Shown: one piece after another, positions 8,095 through 16,072 of the stretch
Layout: the number at the start of each line of letters is the position of its first letter
Position numbering within the stretch: the first letter of the stretch is position 1
Source of the DNA: Acidimicrobiaceae bacterium
GTDB taxonomy: Bacteria > Actinomycetota > Acidimicrobiia > Acidimicrobiales > Ilumatobacteraceae
DNA: 64,000 nucleotides
NCBI GenBank assembly: GCA_020637235.1
Contig: JACJWG010000005.1
Coordinates: forward strand, 124,001-188,000
Direction of reading: 5' to 3'
The notes under the pieces: model-generated
Database searches by the model: none
Told to the model about the DNA's origin: nothing
Seen by the model: only the letters and a program-made list of their open reading frames with translations
Position numbers and translations under genes: made by a program

Positions 8095-9330
8095 ATGTCC
8101 CGTCGAGACACACGTTTGCCCGCCCGCCGTCGCCGCACCCTCGGTGCGGTCGTCGCGGGCGCTGCCGCGCTGGTGCTCGGCGGCTGCGCGCAGGATGCAC
8201 CGCAGGACACCTGGCAACCGGCGGGCGACAACGCCCAGAAGATCCACGATCTCCAGTGGCCGGTGTTCCTGGTGGCCGGTGTGATCGGCGTGATCGTGCT
8301 CGCCGTCGTGGCCTTCGCGGTCGTCCGCTTCCGTGATCGTGGTCAACCGATGCCCGAGCAGAGCCACGGCAAGCCCGCCCTCGAGATCGCCCTCACCATC
8401 CTGCCGGCGCTCATCCTCGTCGGGGTCGGGATCCCCACCGTCAGCACCGTGTTCGACCTCGCCGAGGAAGCCGACACCGAGTGCATCATCAACGTCACCG
8501 GTCAGCAGTGGTGGTGGGAGTACGACTACCCGGTGCAGGACGGTTGCGGCGGCATCAGCGCCCCGATCGTCACCAGCGGGCAGCTCGTGATCCCCGCCGA
8601 CACCAACGTGTTGCTGCGGCTCACCAGCCGGGACGTCATCCACTCGTTCTGGATCCCCAAGCTGAACGGCAAGAAGGACACCGTGCCCGGGCGTGTTCAC
8701 ACGCTGCGCATGCAGGCCGACGAACCCGGCATCTACGCCGGCCAGTGCACCGAGTTCTGCGGTCTCAGCCACGCCAACATGAAGATGGAGGCGGTGGCGC
8801 TCTTCCCCGCCGACTTCCAGACCTGGGTGGCGAACCAGCTCGAGGACTACCAGGCCCCCGCCGAGGGATCGCTGGCCGCCGAGGGTGAAGCGACCTTCAC
8901 CGCCAACTGCGCGTACTGCCACCAGGTGAACGGCCTCACGACCACGGCGCCCGACGGCTCGGTGACGCCGGTGCTCGCCAACCCCGACGAGTTCGTCGTG
9001 TCCGGGGCGGCCCCGAACCTCACGAACCTCATGACCCGCAACACCTTCGCCGGTGCGACCTGGGATCTCCTCACCGAGGAGTGCCGCGACCGGGTCTGGA
9101 ACGCCCCGCCGGAGGAGTTCGGCGAGCGCTACCTCGCCGGCGTCAGCGCGGACTGCCTGAACGAGGTGGACCTGCGCGAGTGGATCCGGAATGCACCCGC
9201 CAAGAAGCCGATGTACGCGACCGCCGATCAGGCCGCGAACAGCGGTGGCAAGTTCCGTGGCATGCCGGCGCTGGGTCTGAACGAGTCCCAGATCGACCAG
9301 ATCATCGCCTACCTCCTCGAGCGACACTGA
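8095..9330 (+). CDS. ctaC: Cytochrome c oxidase subunit II with fused cytochrome c (caa3 type)
   Basis: A 411-aa lipoprotein: basic N-terminus and lipobox LGGC (C31), two transmembrane helices (about 55-78 and 96-118), a CuA cupredoxin domain with C218, C222, H226 and M229 in CTEFCGLSHANM, then a cytochrome c domain with C272-x2-C275-H276 (CAYCH) and a likely axial Met in RGMPAL near the end. Subunit II accepts electrons and passes them through CuA to heme a. The fused heme c marks a caa3-type enzyme. ATG 8095 follows GAAGGA. First gene of ctaC-ctaD-ctaE-subunit IV. Confidence 0.95.
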   Translation: MSRRDTRLPARRRRTLGAVVAGAAALVLGGCAQDAPQDTWQPAGDNAQKIHDLQWPVFLVAGVIGVIVLAVVAFAVVRFRDRGQPMPEQSHGKPALEIALTILPALILVGVGIPTVSTVFDLAEEADTECIINVTGQQWWWEYDYPVQDGCGGISAPIVTSGQLVIPADTNVLLRLTSRDVIHSFWIPKLNGKKDTVPGRVHTLRMQADEPGIYAGQCTEFCGLSHANMKMEAVALFPADFQTWVANQLEDYQAPAEGSLAAEGEATFTANCAYCHQVNGLTTTAPDGSVTPVLANPDEFVVSGAAPNLTNLMTRNTFAGATWDLLTEECRDRVWNAPPEEFGERYLAGVSADCLNEVDLREWIRNAPAKKPMYATADQAANSGGKFRGMPALGLNESQIDQIIAYLLERH

Positions 9331-9343
9331 CCGGAGCACCCAG

Positions 9344-11359
9344 ATGGCCATCATCGAACGTCCCTCCACTCCTGCCGTCGTCGGTGCCGGTGCCGGCGCG
9401 CCCGCCGTCGTCACCCCGAGCCAGGCCTACGGCGTCCTGCGCCGTCCCGTCGCCGCCACCGGCTGGCGGTCGTGGGTCTTCACCGTCGACCACAAGAAGC
9501 TCGGCATCATGTACGGCGTCGTGTCGTTGTTCTTCTTCCTGGTCGGCGGCTTCGAGGCGCTGCTGATCCGACTCCAGCTCGCCGGGCCCGAGGGCACGGT
9601 GCTCAGCGCCGGCCTCTACAACGAGATGTTCACGATGCACGCCACCACGATGGTGTTCCTGTTCGTGATGCCGATGGCGGCCGCGTTCGCCAACTACCTC
9701 GTGCCGTTGCAGATCGGTGCCCGTGACGTCGCCTTCCCCCGCATCAACGCGTTCGGCTTCTGGTGCTTCCTCGCCGGGGCGATCTTCATCAACACCTCGT
9801 GGTTCCTCGGCGGCGCCGCCGACGGCGGCTGGTTCATGTACCAGCCGAACGCGAACGCGTTGTTCTCACCGAGCCACGGCATCGACTTCTGGGGTCTCGG
9901 CCTGCAGATCACCGGTATCGCCTCGCTCACCGGTGCGGTCAACCTGATCGTCACGATCCTCAACATGCGGGCCCCGGGCATGTCGCTCATGAAGATGCCG
10001 ATCTTCACGTGGATGATCCTGGTGATCCAGTTCCTCCTGCTCTTCGCGATGCCGGTCATCACCGTCGCCCTGTTCCTGCTCATGTTCCAGCGTGAGTTCG
10101 GCGCCACCTTCTTCGACGTGTCCGCGGGTGCCGACCCGCTGCTGTGGCAGCACCTGTTCTGGATCTTCGGACACCCGGAGGTGTACATCATCGTGTTGCC
10201 GGGCTTCGGCATCGTCAGCGAGGTGCTGCCGGTGTTCGCCCGCAAGCCCCTGTTCGGGTACCGATTCGTCGTGTTCTCGGGTGCCGCCATCGGCTTCGTC
10301 GGCTGGGGTGTGTGGGCCCACCACATGTTCGCCTCCGGCCTCGGCCCGGTGAGCGTGGCGGTCTTCTCGGTGGCCACGATGCTCATCGCGATCCCGACCG
10401 GTGTGAAGATCGTCAACTGGACGATGACCTTGTGGGGCGGGAAGATCTGGTTCTCGACCGCGATGCTGTTCGCGATCGGCCTCATCGTCGAGTTCACCAT
10501 CGGCGGCCTCTCGGGCGTCACCCACGCGGTCGCGCCGAGCGACACACAACAGACCGACACCTACTACATCGTCGCCCACTTCCACTACACGATCTTCGGT
10601 GGCGCGGTGCTCGGCCTGTTCGCCGGGTTCTACTACTGGTGGCCGAAGATCTTCGGCAAGCGGCTGAGCGAGTCGCTCGGCAAGTGGAACTTCTGGTTGA
10701 TGATCATCGGCATGAACCTGACCTTCGGCCCGATGCACATCATCGGCCTCCAGGGCCAGCCGCGGCGCATGATGAACTGGACCGAGGCCCGTGCGGGCGA
10801 AGGGTTCTTCAACCTCGGTTTCTGGAACCGGGTCGCGAGCGTCGGCTCGCTCATCCTCGCCGTCGGCGTGGCGTTCTTCATCGTCAACATCTGGGTGACC
10901 CACCGCCCGTCGTCGAAGACGCCCAAGTCCGAGCTCGACCCGTGGGATGCCCGCAGCCTCGAGTGGATCACGCAGAACCCGCCGAAGGAACACAACTTCG
11001 ACTCGATCCCGACGGTCCATGCGCTCGACGAGTTCTTCCACCGCAAGTACGAGGTCGATCACGACACGGGCGAGGTCACCAAGGTGGCCTCGGCCGAGGA
11101 GATCCTCGCCGCGGAAGAAGCGAAGGCCGATCACCACATCCACCTGCCGTCGCCGTCGTACTGGCCGATCATCCTGGCGTTCTCGCTGCCGGTGATGGGC
11201 TACGGAGTGATCTTCAACCGCTTCCTGATCGTGGCGGGCGCCCTCGGCGTGCTGCTCGCGATGTTCGGCTGGGCACTCGAGCCGTCGGTCGCCGACGACT
11301 CGGACTACGACCCGCCGGCAGAGGGCGGCAGCAACAAGGAGCTGGCGACCATTGGCTGA
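9344..11359 (+). CDS. ctaD: Cytochrome c oxidase subunit I
   Basis: A 671-aa catalytic subunit of the aa3-type proton-pumping oxidase. All ligands are present: H99 (heme a), H277 in GHPEVY (CuB, with the crosslinking Tyr and the Glu of the A1-type D-channel), H326/H327 in AHHMF (CuB), H412 (heme a3) and H414 (heme a) in AHFHY. The protein extends about 100 residues beyond the 12-helix core, with two more helices near 605-640, as is common in actinobacterial subunit I. It ends 1 nt before ctaE and is the intact paralogue of the ligand-less protein at 4598. Confidence 0.97.
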   Translation: MAIIERPSTPAVVGAGAGAPAVVTPSQAYGVLRRPVAATGWRSWVFTVDHKKLGIMYGVVSLFFFLVGGFEALLIRLQLAGPEGTVLSAGLYNEMFTMHATTMVFLFVMPMAAAFANYLVPLQIGARDVAFPRINAFGFWCFLAGAIFINTSWFLGGAADGGWFMYQPNANALFSPSHGIDFWGLGLQITGIASLTGAVNLIVTILNMRAPGMSLMKMPIFTWMILVIQFLLLFAMPVITVALFLLMFQREFGATFFDVSAGADPLLWQHLFWIFGHPEVYIIVLPGFGIVSEVLPVFARKPLFGYRFVVFSGAAIGFVGWGVWAHHMFASGLGPVSVAVFSVATMLIAIPTGVKIVNWTMTLWGGKIWFSTAMLFAIGLIVEFTIGGLSGVTHAVAPSDTQQTDTYYIVAHFHYTIFGGAVLGLFAGFYYWWPKIFGKRLSESLGKWNFWLMIIGMNLTFGPMHIIGLQGQPRRMMNWTEARAGEGFFNLGFWNRVASVGSLILAVGVAFFIVNIWVTHRPSSKTPKSELDPWDARSLEWITQNPPKEHNFDSIPTVHALDEFFHRKYEVDHDTGEVTKVASAEEILAAEEAKADHHIHLPSPSYWPIILAFSLPVMGYGVIFNRFLIVAGALGVLLAMFGWALEPSVADDSDYDPPAEGGSNKELATIG

Positions 11360-11360
11360 G

Positions 11361-11984
11361 ATGGCTGTGCACACGCCCGTCACCGACGGGCACGACGACC
11401 ACGGACACGGGGCGGCTCACGCCACCTCCACCGGGTTGTCGAACAACAAGATGGCGATGTGGCTCTTCCTCGGCAGCGAGTGCCTGCTGTTCGGCGGCCT
11501 CATCTCCACCTACATGCTCTACCGGGGGCGCCATCCAGCCGACCTCGGCCCGGATCAGATCTACGACATCCCGTTCACGTCGGTCTCGAGCTTCATCCTG
11601 CTGATGAGCTCGCTCACGATGGTGCTCGCGGTGTCGGCGGCGTCGATGAAGGACGACCGGCGCACGAACCTGTGGCTGACGATCACGGCGCTGCTCGGCG
11701 CCACGTTCGTCGGCGGCCAGGTGTACGAGTTCACGAGCTTCTACCGGGAAGGCCTCGGGTTCACCTCGAGCCTGTTCAGCTCGAGCTTCTACACCCTCAC
11801 CGGCTTCCACGGCGTGCACGTGACCGTCGGCATCATCATGCTGATGGCGCTCGTCGGCATCAACAAGCGTGGCCGCATCCCCGGGCAGAAGGCCGAGGTC
11901 GTCGAGCTCGTCGGTCTGTACTGGCACTTCGTCGACGTGGTGTGGATCATCATCTTCACCCTCGTCTACCTGATCCCGTCGTGA
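11361..11984 (+). CDS. ctaE: Cytochrome c oxidase subunit III
   Basis: A 207-aa protein with five transmembrane helices. It has the subunit III hallmarks GSECLLFGGLIS (conserved Glu), TGFHGVHVTVG and the final YWHFVDVVWIIIF. Subunit III stabilises subunit I and proton uptake. The His-rich N-terminus HDDHGHGAAHA could bind metal. Start ATG 11361 lies 1 nt after the ctaD stop. Confidence 0.96.
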   Translation: MAVHTPVTDGHDDHGHGAAHATSTGLSNNKMAMWLFLGSECLLFGGLISTYMLYRGRHPADLGPDQIYDIPFTSVSSFILLMSSLTMVLAVSAASMKDDRRTNLWLTITALLGATFVGGQVYEFTSFYREGLGFTSSLFSSSFYTLTGFHGVHVTVGIIMLMALVGINKRGRIPGQKAEVVELVGLYWHFVDVVWIIIFTLVYLIPS

Positions 11985-11995
11985 GCGAGGTCGAC

Positions 11996-12358
11996 ATGAG
12001 CACCACCGAGCACCAGTCCGACCCGCACGTCGAGCCGCATGCGGCCGACGTCGCCCACGACGGCCACGCCGATGGCGAGTTCGCGCACAAGCCGGACAGC
12101 TACTACGTCAAGATCGCGCTCATCCTGGCGGTGATCACCGCGCTCGAGACGTCGACCTACTGGATCGACTTCGGCGCGTTCTTCCTGCCGACGCTGCTCA
12201 TCCTGATGGCGATCAAGTTCGTGATGGTGGCGTCGCTGTTCATGCACCTGAAGTTCGACAGCAAGATCTTCAGCTGGATGTTCTATTCCGGCCTGCTGCT
12301 CGCGATCGGTGTGTACGTGGCGTTCCTCGCCACCTTCCGCTTCTTCGCGCCGACCTGA
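11996..12358 (+). CDS. Cytochrome c oxidase subunit IV family protein
   Basis: A 120-aa protein with three transmembrane helices after a His/Asp-rich N-terminus. The middle helix FFLPTLLILMAIKFVMVASL followed by FMHLKFDSK is typical of the prokaryotic COX IV/CyoD family, an assembly and stability subunit. ATG 11996 has CGAGGT just upstream; a GTG at 11981 overlapping the ctaE stop is possible. Last gene of the oxidase operon; the next gene is convergent, 16 nt away. Confidence 0.88.
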   Translation: MSTTEHQSDPHVEPHAADVAHDGHADGEFAHKPDSYYVKIALILAVITALETSTYWIDFGAFFLPTLLILMAIKFVMVASLFMHLKFDSKIFSWMFYSGLLLAIGVYVAFLATFRFFAPT

Positions 12359-12374
12359 CCGAGCCGGAGCCCGG

Positions 12375-13103
12375 TCAGTCGAAGCGGAAGAGACGGCGCG
12401 CGACGAGGGGTGCGGCGAGCGCCCAGGCAGCGAGCACGATCCAGCTGGCACCCGGCCGCTCGCCGCCACCGGTGAGTGCGTCGCGCAGCACGTCGGCCAG
12501 GGCGCCCGACGGCAGCACGAACGCGACGGCCCGCAGCACCGACGGCAGCTCGTCGAACGGGATGACCATCCCGCCGACGAGCAGCAGCACGAGGTAGATC
12601 CCGTTCTGCGCGCCGAGGTTGAGCTCACCGCGCAGCCGCCCGGCGAGCGTGAGGCCGATGCCGGCGAAGGCCATGGTGCCGAGCACCACGCCGCCGAGGG
12701 CGAGCAACCAGTTCGCGTCGGACGGCCGCCAGCCGAGGGCGAGCGCGACCGGTACCAGCACCACGAACTGCACGAGCTCGACGAGCACCACGCCGACGAT
12801 CTTCGCTGCGATCAGCCGGCCGCGTCCGAGCGGTGTGGTAGCGAGACGCTTCAGCACGTGATACGAGCGCTCGAAGCCGGTGCCGATCCCGAGGCTCACC
12901 ATCGCGGTGCTCATCACGGCCAGGGCCAGCACGCCGGGCGCGAGGAAGTCGATCGGGTCGTCGGTGCCGGTGGGCAACACGTCGACGAGGCTGAAGAACA
13001 CGAGCAACAGCACGGGGATACCGAGGGTGAGCAGCAACTGCTCGCCGTTGCGGGCGACGAGCTGCACCTCGGTGCGGATCTGGGCGGCGAGGCGACCGTT
13101 CAC
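12375..13103 (-). CDS. ABC-2 type transporter permease
   Basis: A 242-aa protein with six predicted helices: one at about 22-42, then a run from about 60 to the end. The loop FERSYHVLKRLATTPLGRGRL between helices 2 and 3 is the ABC-2 permease signature (drug and lipid exporters). It starts at a GTG overlapping the stop of the upstream ATPase by 4 nt, so the two form an exporter. The substrate is unknown. Confidence 0.9.
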   Translation of the reverse strand: MNGRLAAQIRTEVQLVARNGEQLLLTLGIPVLLLVFFSLVDVLPTGTDDPIDFLAPGVLALAVMSTAMVSLGIGTGFERSYHVLKRLATTPLGRGRLIAAKIVGVVLVELVQFVVLVPVALALGWRPSDANWLLALGGVVLGTMAFAGIGLTLAGRLRGELNLGAQNGIYLVLLLVGGMVIPFDELPSVLRAVAFVLPSGALADVLRDALTGGGERPGASWIVLAAWALAAPLVARRLFRFD

Positions 13104-14005
13104 CCGTCGTCCCCACCGGAGGTGAGCCGCCGGAAGACGTCCTCCAGCCGCTGCGCGCCGGCCCGCAGGTCGACGAGCGGCAGGCCCCGGTCGCCGAGCC
13201 AGGCGGTGAGACGTGCGAGCGCGTGCGGGTCGGTGGCCGAGGACACGACGTACTCGCCGTTCCCGGTCGCGGTGGCGACGAGACCGGTGCTGCGCACGAG
13301 GTCCTCGAGGTCGATCCCGTCGGCGCTGCGGAAGCGGATCTCGTCGTGGCCGCGGCGGAGCTCGTCGAGGGTGCCGTCGGCGACCACCTGGCCGTGGTCG
13401 AAGATGATCACCCGGTCGGCCAGCCGCTCGGCCTCGTCGAGCTCGTGCGTGGCGAGCACCACCGCGCAGCCCGCGTCGGCGAGCCGACGGACGATCGAGC
13501 GGATGGTGTCACGACCGTGCACGTCGACGCCGGCGGTCGGCTCGTCGAGGAACGCGACATCCGGTCGCGCTGCGAGCGCGAGCGCCAGCGACAGCCGCTG
13601 CTGCTCGCCGCCGCTCAGGCGTCGCCACGTCGCTGCGGCGCGTTCCTGCAGCCCGACCGCCGCCACGAGGTCGTCGGCCGCCACCCCTCGGTCGTAGAGC
13701 GCGCAGTAATGGCGCACCGTGTCGCGGACGCGAGCGCTCGGGTACACGCCGCCCTCCTGCAGCATCACGCCCATGCGTTCCGACAACCGTGCCTGCTCCG
13801 TCGCCGGATCCAGGCCGAGGACGCGCACCGATCCCGACGTGGGCCGCCGATAGCCCTCGCAGGTCTCGATCGTGGTCGTCTTGCCGGCACCGTTCGGCCC
13901 GAGCACCGCCGTGACGGCGCCGTGCTCGGCCGTGAACGACACACCGGCGACGGCGACGAGCTCGCCGTACCGCACCACCAGATCGACGATCTCGACCGCA
14001 CTCAC
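13100..14005 (-). CDS. ABC transporter ATP-binding protein, DrrA-like
   Basis: A 301-aa ATPase: Walker A GPNGAGKTTT, signature LSGGEQQRLSLA, Walker B VAFLDEP, and the H-loop THE (THELDEAERLADR). The C-terminal about 70 residues form a regulatory extension as in DrrA-type exporters. It powers the adjacent ABC-2 permease. The GTG at 14005 is taken as start because the upstream frame runs through serS. Divergent from serS. Confidence 0.92.
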   Translation of the reverse strand: MSAVEIVDLVVRYGELVAVAGVSFTAEHGAVTAVLGPNGAGKTTTIETCEGYRRPTSGSVRVLGLDPATEQARLSERMGVMLQEGGVYPSARVRDTVRHYCALYDRGVAADDLVAAVGLQERAAATWRRLSGGEQQRLSLALALAARPDVAFLDEPTAGVDVHGRDTIRSIVRRLADAGCAVVLATHELDEAERLADRVIIFDHGQVVADGTLDELRRGHDEIRFRSADGIDLEDLVRSTGLVATATGNGEYVVSSATDPHALARLTAWLGDRGLPLVDLRAGAQRLEDVFRRLTSGGDDG

Positions 14006-14105
14006 CGGACAGGCCTCACGACGATCACGGCTCGCACGATACGGGCCGAACGACCCGGCAACCCATCCCGGTGGTCGGGAGCGCTGGAAGTAGCCTCGGG
14101 GTCCT

Positions 14106-15401
14106 GTGATCGATCTCCGTCTGCTCCGCACCCAGCCCGAACGAGTCCGAACGGCGATGGCGCGACGCGGCAGCGCCGAGCTGCTCGCCCAACTCGACGA
14201 GACCTTGCACCTCGACGAGCGTGCCCGCGAGATCGTGGCCCGCCGCGATGCCATTCGGGCTCGCGTGAACGACCTGTCGAAGCAGGTCGGCCAGCTCCGA
14301 AAGGCCGGCGACGCAAATGCCGCCGAATCGCTGCAGGCCGAGTCGCGCATCCTCGGCGACGAGGAGAAGGGCCTCGCGGCGGAGTACGACGACGTGCAGG
14401 GCGCGGTGCGCGATCTGCTGCTGCGGATCCCGAACGTCCCCCACGACGAGGCCCCCGACGGGACGAGCGACCACGACAACCCGGTCGTGAAAGGACCGTT
14501 CGGCCTCCTCGACGACTACCCGGCGCACCAGCGGGTGCCGCACTGGGAAACGGCCACGGCACTCGGGGTGCTCGACAACGAGCGTGCCACCAAGATCAGC
14601 GGTGCCATGTTCACCATGCAGCGCGGGCTCGGGGCGACCCTGTCGCGTGCGCTGTGCCAGTACGCGCTCGACACCAACGCCGACGCGTTCGAAGAGATCC
14701 GCCCGCCGTCGCTGGTCACCACGGCGACGCTCACCGCCACCGGGCAGCTGCCGAAGTTCGCCGACGACGCCTACGCGATCGAACGCGACGACCTGTGGTG
14801 CATCCCCACCGCCGAGGTGCCGCTCACGTCGCTCTACGGCGGCGAGGTGCTCGACGAGGCCCAACTGCCGATCCGGATGATGGCGTACACGCCCTGCTAC
14901 CGGCGAGAGGCCGGGTCGGCCGGCCGCGACACACGCGGCATGTTGCGCGCACACGAGTTCGACAAGGTGGAGATCCTGGCCGTCACCACCCCCGCGCAGG
15001 GCGCCGAGATGCTGATCGAGCTGCGCGACCGGGCCGAGCGGCTGATCTCCGGCCTCGAGCTGCCCTACCGGATCATCGAGATCTGCACCGGCGACATGGG
15101 CCAGAGCCACCACCGCAGCTTCGACCTCGAGGTGTACGCCCCCGGGTGCGACAACTGGCTCGAGGTGAGCTCGGTCAGCTGGTTCAGCGACTACCAGGCC
15201 CGTCGGGCCGACATCCGGTACCGCACCGCCGGCGAGAAGGGCACCCAGATCGCGAACACGCTCAACGGATCGGCCCTCGCCGTACCCCGAGTGTGGGCGG
15301 CGATCATGGAGAACCACCGTCAGCCCGACGGCAGCGTGTCGATCCCGACGGCCCTGCGGCCGTACATGCGCGGCGCGACGAGCATCCCGGCGGCGTCGTG
15401 A
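14106..15401 (+). CDS. serS: Seryl-tRNA synthetase
   Basis: A 431-aa class II synthetase. The N-terminal long coiled-coil arm (about 30-105, charged heptads) binds the tRNA long arm. The catalytic core has motif 2 (PCYRREAGSAGRDTRGMLRAHEF) and motif 3 (NGSALAVPRVWAAIMEN). It charges tRNA-Ser, and also tRNA-Sec in organisms that use selenocysteine, which fits the selB gene at the right edge. GTG 14106 follows TAGCCT by 9 nt. Its stop overlaps pdxH. Confidence 0.96.
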   Translation: MIDLRLLRTQPERVRTAMARRGSAELLAQLDETLHLDERAREIVARRDAIRARVNDLSKQVGQLRKAGDANAAESLQAESRILGDEEKGLAAEYDDVQGAVRDLLLRIPNVPHDEAPDGTSDHDNPVVKGPFGLLDDYPAHQRVPHWETATALGVLDNERATKISGAMFTMQRGLGATLSRALCQYALDTNADAFEEIRPPSLVTTATLTATGQLPKFADDAYAIERDDLWCIPTAEVPLTSLYGGEVLDEAQLPIRMMAYTPCYRREAGSAGRDTRGMLRAHEFDKVEILAVTTPAQGAEMLIELRDRAERLISGLELPYRIIEICTGDMGQSHHRSFDLEVYAPGCDNWLEVSSVSWFSDYQARRADIRYRTAGEKGTQIANTLNGSALAVPRVWAAIMENHRQPDGSVSIPTALRPYMRGATSIPAAS

Positions 15402-16039
15402 GCCTCGCGTCGCGCCGGCTCGACTACGAGACCGCCGGCCTCGACGTGCCCGACGTCGATGCCGACCCGCTCGCCCAGTGGCACGTGTGGTTCGACCAGG
15501 CCACCGAGGCCGGCTGCGTGGAACCGAACGCCTTCGTGCTGTCCACCATCGACGACGACGGGTTCCCGCAGAGCCGCTACCTGCTCGCCCGCGGCGCCGA
15601 CGAGCGCGGCTTTTCGTTCTTCACCAACTACGAATCGGACAAGAGCCGCCACATGGCCGTGCGCCCGCAGGTGAGCCTGTTGTTCAGTTGGTTGCAGTTG
15701 CACCGTCAGGTGCGTGTGGTCGGCACCGCCGAGCGCCTGCCCGACGACGAGAGCGACGAGTACTTCGCGAGTCGTCCTCGCGGCAGCCAGATCGGTGCGT
15801 GGTCGTCAGCCCAGTCGCGGGTGCTCGCCGACCGGGGCGAGCTCGAGGCGCGTGTCGAGGAGATGACCGCCACCTTCGCCGACGTCGCCGAGGTGCCGCG
15901 CCCGGTGTTCTGGGGCGGTTGGCTGGTGCGGCCGAGCCGTTTCGAGTTCTGGCAGGGACGCCCGAGCCGTCTGCACGACCGGCTCGCCTACCGCCGCGAC
16001 GACGCGGGCGCCTGGGTGATCGAGCGCCTGTCTCCCTGA
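15398..16039 (+). CDS. pdxH: Pyridoxamine 5'-phosphate oxidase
   Basis: A 213-aa FMN enzyme that oxidises PNP or PMP to pyridoxal 5'-phosphate. Family blocks in order: SRYLLARGADERGFSFFTNY, SLLFSWLQLHRQVRV, ESDEYFASRPRGSQIGAWSS, and the C-terminal FEFWQGRPSRLHDR that binds FMN and PLP. It begins at GTG 15398 in a GTGA overlap with the serS stop. Confidence 0.95.
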   Translation: MSLASRRLDYETAGLDVPDVDADPLAQWHVWFDQATEAGCVEPNAFVLSTIDDDGFPQSRYLLARGADERGFSFFTNYESDKSRHMAVRPQVSLLFSWLQLHRQVRVVGTAERLPDDESDEYFASRPRGSQIGAWSSAQSRVLADRGELEARVEEMTATFADVAEVPRPVFWGGWLVRPSRFEFWQGRPSRLHDRLAYRRDDAGAWVIERLSP

Positions 16040-16072
16040 CCGGGCGATCGACGATCGGGTCGAGGTCGCGCG

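Noticed and set aside
8071..11383. Long minus-strand frames opposite ctaC and ctaD
   Set aside because: Composition of a mirror frame of high-GC codons; no motif, no start signal.
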